IMG/VR virus record: IMGVR_UViG_3300044678_000715
Coordinates: 1-23,134 of that record
Length of the DNA: 23,134 nt
Source: a virus
Direction: 5' to 3' (one strand)
Shown: one piece after another, positions 14,713-20,667 of the stretch
Layout: each line of letters opens with the position of its first letter
Numbering within the stretch: the stretch's first letter is position 1
Translations under genes and position numbers: made by a program
The notes under the pieces: generated by a model
Told to the model about the DNA's origin: nothing
Database searches by the model: none
The model's input: the letters and a program-made list of their open reading frames with translations, nothing else

Positions 14713-15201
14713 TCAGTTCCCCAGAACGTAAATTTCGTATGCCGCGCCGCTGGGGCCGCCGATTCGGAGGACGCTTCCGCCGCTCGTCGTCGCGAACCCG
14801 GTTGAGTTTGGGCAGGACAACAGGAAAGACCCCAGCGGCTTGATTGGGTATCCCCGGAGGGTCAGGCTTCCGAGGTTCACCATGGGGGCGAAGTTCCAAG
14901 AAAGCGTATCCGTCATGAACGTCCGGAAGTCCGTTCCGTTCCAGCCTGCCGTCATGGCGATGGTTGCCGATGGCGACAGATTCTTGACGCACAGAAGTTT
15001 GACGACTGATACGCCGCTGGACTCAAGATTTACGTCGTCGTACCCATAGGCTTGGCACGACCGTCTCTCGCTCCAAACAATGCTGCAGTCGCCAACGTCT
15101 ACCGAGAACGACATCCGGCGACTTTCCGTACCAGTAGACAGACCGCTCTGGGAGGTCTTCGTTGCGTCGATGCTGGCTTGGACTGTCGCTGATACGGTCA
15201 T
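14713..15201 (-). CDS. Beta-rich virion protein, paralogue A
   Basis: A 162-aa protein from ATG 15201, coupled by ATGA to the gp6-like gene (15198-15201). A longer in-frame extension to 15576 lies inside that gene and was rejected. Strands include CSIVWSERRSCQAYGYDDVN, VSVVKLLCVKNLS and LGSFLLSCPNSTGFATTSGG, with a final YEIYVLGN. The last two blocks correspond to IYLRNTG and FMLTNPSAAGWATSSG in the next gene, so a tandem duplication followed by strong divergence is likely. It has five cysteines, unlike its relatives. The role is unknown; a neck or capsid accessory is inferred from position. Confidence 0.6.
   Translation of the reverse strand: MTVSATVQASIDATKTSQSGLSTGTESRRMSFSVDVGDCSIVWSERRSCQAYGYDDVNLESSGVSVVKLLCVKNLSPSATIAMTAGWNGTDFRTFMTDTLSWNFAPMVNLGSLTLRGYPIKPLGSFLLSCPNSTGFATTSGGSVLRIGGPSGAAYEIYVLGN
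14716..14727 (-). promoter_or_regulatory. Small hairpin over the GGGGA ribosome binding site of the 159-aa gene
   Basis: On the transcript GTTC pairs with GAAC around the tetraloop TGGG, so part of the Shine-Dalgarno GGGGA lies in the loop and closing stem. It lies inside the last codons of the upstream gene, 6 nt before ATG 14709. Its loop differs from the AAGGAN hairpins, so it may be chance. Confidence 0.25.
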
Positions 15202-15830
15202 CGGTATCCCCCCCACCCAGAAGCAGCCATGAGCGTGTCGAACGTGCCTGGGATCGGCATCTGCATCCCCTGAGACACCGGCTGGCGGGTTTCGTACCAG
15301 TGGGCCACCAGCAGCAGGATCGCGTGCTTGATGACGCTTGGGACGCTGGATCCTGACGCGCCATATCCAGCCGACCAGCGGACGACCACGCTGTTTTCGT
15401 CGCCGCGAACCGCAGGCCACACCCCTTCGAACTTCGGGTAGATGCGCCCCGGCGTGACGTAGTGATCGACCTGATACTCGACCGATGAGAGAGTCCTGAC
15501 AGTCCCGCCCTCGTCTCGGTACGTCACCGTCACGGCGGCGTCCTGCATCGGCGGCCGAGGCAGGATGATCTCCCACAGCGGGAAGCAGTCGTAGCGAGTC
15601 TCCCAGACGGTCGTGATCAGCGAAACGTCCAGAACGTCCTCAACGTACAGCCTCGCGGTAGCGATCAGCGTCGAGATGTAGGCATCGTCGTCTGCCGTAT
15701 CGACGCGGCACTGAGCCTTGGCTTCCGCGAGCGTCACCGGCTCAACCGCTGGCGCAGTCTGCCGGAACAGGCTCCTGTAGGGGGTGACGCCGGAAGATGG
15801 CTGTTCTGGCGATATAAACTGAATCGTCAC
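15198..15830 (-). CDS. Head-tail connector/adaptor (HK97 gp6-like, phiE125 gp8 family)
   Basis: A 210-aa protein from ATG 15830, ATGA-coupled to the 64-aa gene. Residues about 25-70 read PAVEPVTLAEAKAQCRVDTA, DDDAYISTLIATARLYVEDV and LDVSLITTVWE. This is the hallmark 'EPVTLAEAKxxLRVD...DDxxIxxLIxxAxxxxExxxxxxLxxxTW' block of gp6-like adaptors. RVYRDEGG-type loops, the strand VVVRWSAGYG and the helix SVIKHAILLLVAHWYETRQP follow in the family order. Twelve or thirteen copies form the ring below the portal. Slightly longer than minimal members, but all blocks are present. Confidence 0.9.
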   Translation of the reverse strand: MTIQFISPEQPSSGVTPYRSLFRQTAPAVEPVTLAEAKAQCRVDTADDDAYISTLIATARLYVEDVLDVSLITTVWETRYDCFPLWEIILPRPPMQDAAVTVTYRDEGGTVRTLSSVEYQVDHYVTPGRIYPKFEGVWPAVRGDENSVVVRWSAGYGASGSSVPSVIKHAILLLVAHWYETRQPVSQGMQMPIPGTFDTLMAASGWGGYR

Positions 15831-16021
15831 TTCATCCTCTTCTTTCCTTGCGGCTGAATGGCCCGCTCTGCCCGCTCCTCGACAGTGGCCACTTCGAAGT
15901 CTCGGCTCTCGACCTCTTCGATGAGCCGTCGAGCGATCAAGACGCGGGCCATCCCGTCGCTCCAGTCAAACTCTTGACCGGCCTTGTATCCGCCAAATGG
16001 CTTGATGACCCTAATCTTCAT
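15827..16021 (-). CDS. 64-aa head-tail region protein, unknown
   Basis: Start ATG 16021 and stop 15827 are both in ATGA overlaps with the neighbours, so it is surely translated as part of the operon. MKIRVIKPFGGYKAGQEFDW followed by SDGMARVLIARRLIEEVE is a small beta-hairpin plus helix pattern ('K-x-GY-x-x-GQ...G-x-A-x-x-LI-x-RR-x-A/I-E') common just before gp6-like adaptors in phages. The tail after residue 40 is highly charged (VEERAERAIQPQGKKRMK). Its function is not established. Confidence 0.65.
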   Translation of the reverse strand: MKIRVIKPFGGYKAGQEFDWSDGMARVLIARRLIEEVESRDFEVATVEERAERAIQPQGKKRMK

Positions 16022-16743
16022 TTTACGATTCCCCAGGCCTTCTCATGCGGCTTGCACTCGCTCCAGTAGTCAGTCGTGTGCTGCTGCACCTTGCCGCTGG
16101 GATCCTGTCGGCTGGGCCAGGTGATCATCAGTTCGGCGTGGCCGATGCTGATCTGGGTCGCCAGGCCTAGGGTGTTCCCGGCCTTGGCCCAGGCCCTCCA
16201 CATGTGGATGTCTTCGTCGATGTGACCGCCCGTGAACTCGCCTTGCTCGTTGGCGTGGGCCAGAAACCAGGGCTTCTGAACCTTCTTGAGCGCGGATGTT
16301 CGAAACAGCGTGCATCCGAAGTGGGCTGTCTCGACCGGCTGCACGATCTTGCCGAACCAATCGTCCTCAACGGTTGTCTGATCTTCCGGCTTCACGCCCG
16401 GCACGGCGAACATAACCGCGTTGCTCTCCCGCTTTTGCTGCAGCGGCGCAATAGCGTCCATCCCGGAGTAGTAGAGGAGCGTCATGAGCGCCTCGACCGT
16501 CCGAGACGTAAAGATGCTGTCGAAGTCGATGGTCAGGATTACGTCATAGTCGTTGATGACGGTCTCCATCGACCTCTGCAAACACTGCCCCCAAAACGCC
16601 CCTGAGTGTTTGATGAGGGGGATTCTGTGCGGCGTCAGCGCCTGAGAGACGCAGAAGAAATTATCAGTGAAGCCGAGGCGAGGCGTACTCATTAGAGCAA
16701 CCACCTTCGCCTCGGCTTCACACTGTCCGACACGCAGCATCAT
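16018..16743 (-). CDS. GT-A-like glycosyltransferase inside the head gene cluster
   Basis: A 241-aa protein from ATG 16743, with AAGGAG upstream in the stem of a hairpin. AKVVALMSTPRLGFTDNFFC near 12-31 is the first strand and nucleotide-binding turn. DYDVILTIDFDSIFTSRTVE near 65-84 holds a DxD motif (D73, D75). AHFGCTLFRTSALKKV near 140-155 and GGHIDEDIHMWRAWAKAG near 172-189 are the acceptor/catalytic blocks (E177-D178). GHAELMITWPS follows. Together these fit an inverting GT-A family 2-like enzyme that transfers sugar from a nucleotide-sugar. No membrane segment is seen. Placed between the decoration-like and adaptor genes, it could modify a capsid or neck protein, or the host surface. The fold call is good; donor and acceptor are unknown. 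Confidence 0.75.
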   Translation of the reverse strand: MMLRVGQCEAEAKVVALMSTPRLGFTDNFFCVSQALTPHRIPLIKHSGAFWGQCLQRSMETVINDYDVILTIDFDSIFTSRTVEALMTLLYYSGMDAIAPLQQKRESNAVMFAVPGVKPEDQTTVEDDWFGKIVQPVETAHFGCTLFRTSALKKVQKPWFLAHANEQGEFTGGHIDEDIHMWRAWAKAGNTLGLATQISIGHAELMITWPSRQDPSGKVQQHTTDYWSECKPHEKAWGIVK

Positions 16744-16749
16744 GCTAAA

Positions 16750-16784
16750 CGCTCCTTGATGGAGCGGGCGCGCTTCCTTGCGCC
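16750..16784 (-). promoter_or_regulatory. Tandem hairpins in the glycosyltransferase leader, second one masking the RBS
   Basis: In the 77-nt gap before the glycosyltransferase two hairpins lie back to back on the transcript. The first (16784-16767) pairs GGCGC with GCGCC; an alternative register is GCGC-AAGGAA-GCGC (16783-16770). The second (16766-16750) pairs CGCTCC with GGAGCG around ATCAA, so the GGAG used by ATG 16743 is inside a 6-bp stem. This could hold translation low until the RNA is unfolded. There is no T-run, so neither is a typical intrinsic terminator. Confidence 0.5.
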
Positions 16785-16820
16785 TTAGTCAGCCGTCATG
16801 GCCGTCCCGCTTATGCGAGA

Positions 16821-17264
16821 TCAACCCTTGACGATTCCGATGACGCCGACTTCGGTGGTCGTCACCGGAGTCTCTTCGCCGCGACCGAGGCGTGCCACGA
16901 TGGACACGTTGGCCGAGGCACCCGGCGTGTACGACACCCGCAGGTAGCGCTTCCGAGCCTTGGTATCAACGTCCAACTTGAGGATGGACGCCGAGCCGGT
17001 GGCGCTGGCCGCAATCGCAGGGATCGAGAACCCGCCCGTGCCGCCGCCAACGAGGGCGGTGACATCGGTGTAGGTCGAGTTGTCGTCGGAGTCGGCAATC
17101 TTGATGGCGTTCGCGAAGACCGTGCTTGCGTTGCTGGCACGCAGGACGGCAACACTGGCGACATCGTAGCCAATCGTGTCAATCGTGAGGGTGGCGGTCG
17201 CCGTGGCACCAACGGCCGCAGCGGGAACGTCACCGACGATCTTGTTGTTCTGGAGATGGATCAT
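16821..17264 (-). CDS. Putative capsid decoration / head-associated protein
   Basis: A 147-aa protein from ATG 17264, with AAAGGAG 10 nt upstream and only 18 nt after the capsid gene. ATATLTIDTIGYDVASVAVL then IKIADSDDNSTYTDVTALVG, and KLDVDTKARKRYLRVSYTPG then ANVSIVARLG. The pattern 'IDT-x-GYD-x-x-x-V...I-x-x-SDD-x-S-x-(Y/F)-x-D-V...RKRYLRV' is shared by small proteins encoded just after major capsid genes. It is strand-rich, with no catalytic motif. A decoration or head-stabilising role is inferred from gene order, small size and strong ribosome binding site. Confidence 0.6.
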   Translation of the reverse strand: MIHLQNNKIVGDVPAAAVGATATATLTIDTIGYDVASVAVLRASNASTVFANAIKIADSDDNSTYTDVTALVGGGTGGFSIPAIAASATGSASILKLDVDTKARKRYLRVSYTPGASANVSIVARLGRGEETPVTTTEVGVIGIVKG

Positions 17265-17282
17265 TTTTTGCTGACTCCTTTA

Positions 17283-18623
17283 TCACGAAGCGGCAGACCG
17301 GAGGGCGACCACGGGGCCAGCCTCGCTGTTGCTGCCAAGAGAGTGGTGGTTCACATCGAAACGCATGGTGCCCTGCAGGAGCAGTTGATCTGTGGTGGCG
17401 TACACCTGATCAAACAGTCGGACAGAGAAGTCGCGACGGCGGGCGTAGATGCTGGACAGGCTCATGTTGCCGAACAGCACCTTGACCTTGTTGGCATCGG
17501 CGCCGAGCGTGCTGTTGAGAACATGCACCATCCGGACTGGGTAGCCGAGGAACGACTCGCCAGCGTCACCGCCGAGGTTATCGACCGTGTTGCCGCCAGC
17601 GGCGTACTTCAGACGGCTGATGCTCGCGGCGTAACCGGCTGGCGAGATGTACCAAGCGGCACCGGCCCGAGCGTACAGCGGCAACTTGCCGATGACCCCG
17701 AGGAAGTCCTCGATGTCGAGGGTTTCAAAGGCCGTGTTGCCAGAGATCGCCGTCGATACGCTCGCGGTGTGCGTGCCGTCGTTGATCTTGTTCACGATGC
17801 CGTTGATTCCGCCGAAGCCGCTGGTCCCGTCGCCCAGCCACCCGCAGGTGTCGATTTTGTAGGCCAGCGAAGTTGCAAATTCCTGGGCTACGCTGTCTGC
17901 CAAGGACACCAGAGCGTCCTCGACAACTTCCGAAGACATCCGGCAACCCACGGCCAACTTTTTGGCAACGAGGCTGACGTTTGCGTAGGTCGGCTCGCTC
18001 TCCGTCACCGCAGAGCCTTCGCCCACGAAGTAGGCCGTGGTGCCCGAAAGCCGCTTCGGGATCACCATCGTGTCGCGGCTCATGTTCACGCTCTCGGCGG
18101 CGCCGGGGAACGTGCCATAGGTCTCAACGAGGCGGATCACGCGGCTCGCGAACTCTTCGGGGACGAGAGCGCCACCCGTCGAGTTGCTGTTTTCGCCAAG
18201 GGCACGGCCCTCGACGCCATGGTCTCGGCACCACCGGAGGTCATCCTCGTTGCGGAACGCCGTGGCACGAAGCCAGCGGCCGCAGCGGTAGGCCGACTCG
18301 ACGGCATCGGGGCCGTCGTTGAAGGCCCGGAGCGTGGTGTGATGCGGGTGGATGGCCCGGATCTCGACCTTCTTCGGCTCCTCGGCAGCAACCGGAGCGG
18401 CCGGGGCGGGAGCAGCCCGCTCGACCACAGCGCGGAGTTCCGATTCCTTGGCAGCGAGACGCTGCTCAAACTCAAGGTCCGACTTCACGGTGTCGGCCTC
18501 GTCCGTCAGACGACGGAGTTCGGTGGTTTGCTCTTCCGACCGCTCCTCGCAGTCAGCGAGTTCGTTCAGCCGGGCGGCAATCGCAGCAGCGCGATCCTGG
18601 AGACGCTTGAGATTCGAGGCCAT
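17283..18623 (-). CDS. Major capsid protein, HK97 fold
   Basis: A 446-aa protein. ATG 18623 is chosen because AAGGAG lies 10 nt upstream and a helical delta domain follows at once; the frame stays open to 18863 but that part has no phage-like sequence. Residues 1-70 form a charged coiled coil (scaffolding delta domain), then an Ala/Pro linker (71-80). The mature core begins near 95-140. GGALVPEEFASRVIRLVETY (150-169) is the signature N-arm/E-loop entry of the HK97 capsid family. AYFVGEGSAVTESEPTYANV and AKKLAVGCRMSSEVVEDALV follow, then the A-domain with GTSGFGGINGIVN and AAWYISPAGYA. The prohead protease presumably cuts off the delta domain, as in HK97. Confidence 0.95.
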   Translation of the reverse strand: MASNLKRLQDRAAAIAARLNELADCEERSEEQTTELRRLTDEADTVKSDLEFEQRLAAKESELRAVVERAAPAPAAPVAAEEPKKVEIRAIHPHHTTLRAFNDGPDAVESAYRCGRWLRATAFRNEDDLRWCRDHGVEGRALGENSNSTGGALVPEEFASRVIRLVETYGTFPGAAESVNMSRDTMVIPKRLSGTTAYFVGEGSAVTESEPTYANVSLVAKKLAVGCRMSSEVVEDALVSLADSVAQEFATSLAYKIDTCGWLGDGTSGFGGINGIVNKINDGTHTASVSTAISGNTAFETLDIEDFLGVIGKLPLYARAGAAWYISPAGYAASISRLKYAAGGNTVDNLGGDAGESFLGYPVRMVHVLNSTLGADANKVKVLFGNMSLSSIYARRRDFSVRLFDQVYATTDQLLLQGTMRFDVNHHSLGSNSEAGPVVALRSAAS

Positions 18624-18799
18624 TTGGCTATTGCTCCTTGTCTGAGCCAGCCAAACGCGAATAGCGGCGGCTGGCGGTGTAAGTCCCGCAAGCACGCCGC
18701 GACAAGAATCCTCAAGTCGCTCGCACTGCACTTCGCGAAATCCATCGCGAAGCAATATGTCTACCTGTAGCCTAACGAGGCGGAGCGCTAGCGTGCAAG
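18624..18799 (-). promoter_or_regulatory. 176-nt leader of the major capsid gene with hairpins
   Basis: This is the only sizeable gap in the window. On the transcript, CTTCGCGA pairs perfectly with TCGCGAAG around TGGATT (18752-18731). TTGGCT (18654-18649) pairs with AGCCAA (18629-18624), with the capsid AAGGAG in the 19-nt loop. A competing stem GCCAGCC/GGCTGGC uses 18646-18652 and 18669-18675. No T-run follows the 8-bp hairpin, so it is not a usual terminator. No convincing -35/-10 promoter was found. A role in mRNA processing, stability or setting capsid output is plausible. Confidence 0.45.
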
Positions 18800-19093
18800 T
18801 CAGTCGGCGGGGCCGCCCTCGCCCTCGTATGTCACGTTGACTGCCTTTGCTGCGACTCCCCACTTTTTGAGGAACTCAACTACGTCCTCATACAGCGGGC
18901 CAAGCCTGTTCCCGTGCGTGATCACAAACTTTTCAAGATATTCGTCAAGAACCCTCTGCGACGAAAACTCGCTGCTGATCATCTTATAGATGTCTGTGTT
19001 TTGGTCGCCGTCAGGCATTTCTACCATCCAGAGCGGGTATCCGTCAGACACCCACGCAACCCATCCATTTCCAGCAATGTGTTCGCCTGTCAT
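18800..19093 (-). CDS. 97-aa hypothetical protein
   Basis: ATG 19093 overlaps the stop of the upstream 525-aa gene as ATGA, so it is translationally coupled. The sequence MTGEHIAGNGWVAWVSDGYP LWMVEM has a strand-rich, aromatic start. A helical middle follows (SSQRVLDEYLEKFVITHGN, VVEFLKKWGVAA), and an acidic Gly-rich end. No family is recognised and no motif suggests enzymatic activity. It is the last gene before the capsid leader, so it may help head assembly or partner with the metallopeptidase-like protein, but this rests on coupling alone. Confidence 0.55.
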   Translation of the reverse strand: MTGEHIAGNGWVAWVSDGYPLWMVEMPDGDQNTDIYKMISSEFSSQRVLDEYLEKFVITHGNRLGPLYEDVVEFLKKWGVAAKAVNVTYEGEGGPAD

Positions 19094-20667
19094 CTGTGGA
19101 GCATTCCCGATAAAAATGCGAGTGTCAAATTGTAGTGCCTGCGGTGTTTTTTCCTAAACGACACCGGATCTTCGTACAGGCGCTGCACGCCCATCGTAAC
19201 TACTTCAGTTGCGCCCGTTGCGTTTCCGTTCTCGAAATCGCAGTAGTCGCTGCAGTACCCCAGATTGCTCCCGGTCTTTCCAGGAACCTTGTACCCAAGA
19301 TACCGACTTCTCTGTGAACTGTATTGCACCTTTCGCAAAGTTGGGTTTTGCGACAGCAACTCGGCAACCCGCGTGTCGTAGTCATCCTTGATTGCCGCGA
19401 TTGCTCTATTTCCTGCAGCAGACCCGTCTCCATAGTGAAGCCCGTGGGCAACCTCGTGAACTACGACAGCCTTGCTTGTGTGGTATTCGGCGTGCTTTCC
19501 GGAAGTTCCGTGTCGTGCCGACTTTGTCAAGTGGTCGTAGTCAGCGCCGGACTTCTTGACGAGTCGCACTTTCACAGCGGAGAGTGCGGCTTGGTGAACT
19601 CGCGAAAGCGAGGAGTTGAGGAAATTGTATGCGTCCCCTACGTTTTCACGAAAGGAATCTCTCCTTTTTGACGACTTCACGTCAATGGATATCTGGCTCT
19701 TCGGGTTGACCGTTGCAAGGCCTCCGCCATTCTTCGACACAAACTCGCTGACCGCCCCGTGAGCCTCCCTCTGCCTCTGCGACTCAAGCCTTCTGGCAAT
19801 GTCGTGAGCGTCGTTTATGTCTTTGTTGTATTTAATCGCCTCATTGGCGTGCTGCTGCGCTTCTTGGAGGAGTGTTTCTTTGGCTGCTCCAGAATACTTC
19901 TGAGCCTCCAGTCTTTTTTGGCGCGCCTGATCGTTGAGCCAGTCTCTGTTGTCGGACATTGCCTTGATAGCAGACCTTGGGCCCTCAAGTCGCGTTTCGT
20001 ATCGGGCCTCAATCTCGTCCAGGCTTTTGTGCAGGCTATCGAATTCTTTCTTGTTTTCCCTCACTGCGGAGTCTACCGACGACTCGCCTGGTAGTTTTTG
20101 GCGAGCAGGCTGCGGCGCTTCGACGATCTCCAGTTTCTTGTTCGCCTCCTTGATGCGGATCTTCTGCAGCATCTCGGAGCGTTTCTTGTCAGCGGCCTCT
20201 TGGGCAGCCTTGCGCTCGGCGGCGTCACGTTCGCCCTTCTGGGCCTTCCGCTCGGCGGCAGCGCGGCGAAGTTCGTCGATCTTGGCCTGCTTTTCCTTGG
20301 CCCGCTTCCGCTCGACCTTTGCGGCCTCGCGCTGCGGCTTCGTAGCGATGGACTTCGCCTTGTCGGCGGCTTCTTTCTTGGCCTTCTTCGCGGCGGCTTT
20401 CTCTTTCAGTGCCTTGGCGCGAGCGAAGTCATCCTTGGCGTTCGCGCCCTTGAGAGCGCCGCCCTGCGAGAGCGGCCTCTGCGGGATGCCGTCTTCTTTG
20501 GCGCAGTTGTTCCCCGCCTTGAAGCCGCCAGAACCAGTCCCACACCCAGCAGACGGCCCCATCTTGGCAGGGCGGCCGGTTGTTCTGACTTTCTTGCGCT
20601 TCTTCGGCTTTCTGGCACGCTCTTCGAACCGCGCCAGCGCCGCGATGAGGTCAGCGAGTTCGTCCAT
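19090..20667 (-). CDS. Coiled-coil (scaffold-like) protein with C-terminal HExxH metallopeptidase-like domain
   Basis: A 525-aa protein from ATG 20667, overlapping the protease gene by 17 nt. Residues 15-30 are basic. GCGTGSGGFKAGNNCAKEDG (41-60) is a Gly/Cys motif I have seen at the start of other phage head proteins. Residues 80-180 form a long Lys/Ala/Glu coiled coil, and 200-305 a second one. The C-terminal domain (about 320-525) holds VVVHEVAHGLHYGDGSAAGN with zincin motif HEVAH (404-408). TEVVTMGVQRLYEDPVSFRK follows, where Glu488 is the likely third ligand. The 'TE-x-x-(S/T)-MG-x-x-x-LYEDP' ending recurs in minor head proteins. A scaffold gene is often found in this place. Whether it cleaves head proteins, or whether the fold is structural, is unknown. 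GC falls sharply in the C-terminal half. Confidence 0.7.
   Translation of the reverse strand: MDELADLIAALARFEERARKPKKRKKVRTTGRPAKMGPSAGCGTGSGGFKAGNNCAKEDGIPQRPLSQGGALKGANAKDDFARAKALKEKAAAKKAKKEAADKAKSIATKPQREAAKVERKRAKEKQAKIDELRRAAAERKAQKGERDAAERKAAQEAADKKRSEMLQKIRIKEANKKLEIVEAPQPARQKLPGESSVDSAVRENKKEFDSLHKSLDEIEARYETRLEGPRSAIKAMSDNRDWLNDQARQKRLEAQKYSGAAKETLLQEAQQHANEAIKYNKDINDAHDIARRLESQRQREAHGAVSEFVSKNGGGLATVNPKSQISIDVKSSKRRDSFRENVGDAYNFLNSSLSRVHQAALSAVKVRLVKKSGADYDHLTKSARHGTSGKHAEYHTSKAVVVHEVAHGLHYGDGSAAGNRAIAAIKDDYDTRVAELLSQNPTLRKVQYSSQRSRYLGYKVPGKTGSNLGYCSDYCDFENGNATGATEVVTMGVQRLYEDPVSFRKKHRRHYNLTLAFLSGMLHR

Noticed and set aside
15202-15576. N-terminal extension of the 162-aa beta-rich protein
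   Set aside because: It lies wholly inside the gp6-like gene in another frame; the ATGA overlap at 15198-15201 marks the real start.
18731-18752. Intrinsic terminator before the capsid gene
   Set aside because: The 8-bp hairpin is perfect but no T-run follows on the transcript strand, and termination here would silence the capsid gene.
17256-18770. Long plus-strand open frame of 504 codons opposite the capsid gene
   Set aside because: It is the antisense shadow of the major capsid gene, has no family-like sequence or ribosome binding site, and all recognised genes are on the minus strand.
18624-18863. N-terminal extension of the capsid protein by 80 residues
   Set aside because: The extension crosses the non-coding leader and part of the 97-aa gene, lacks phage-like sequence, and ATG 18623 has a clear AAGGAG.
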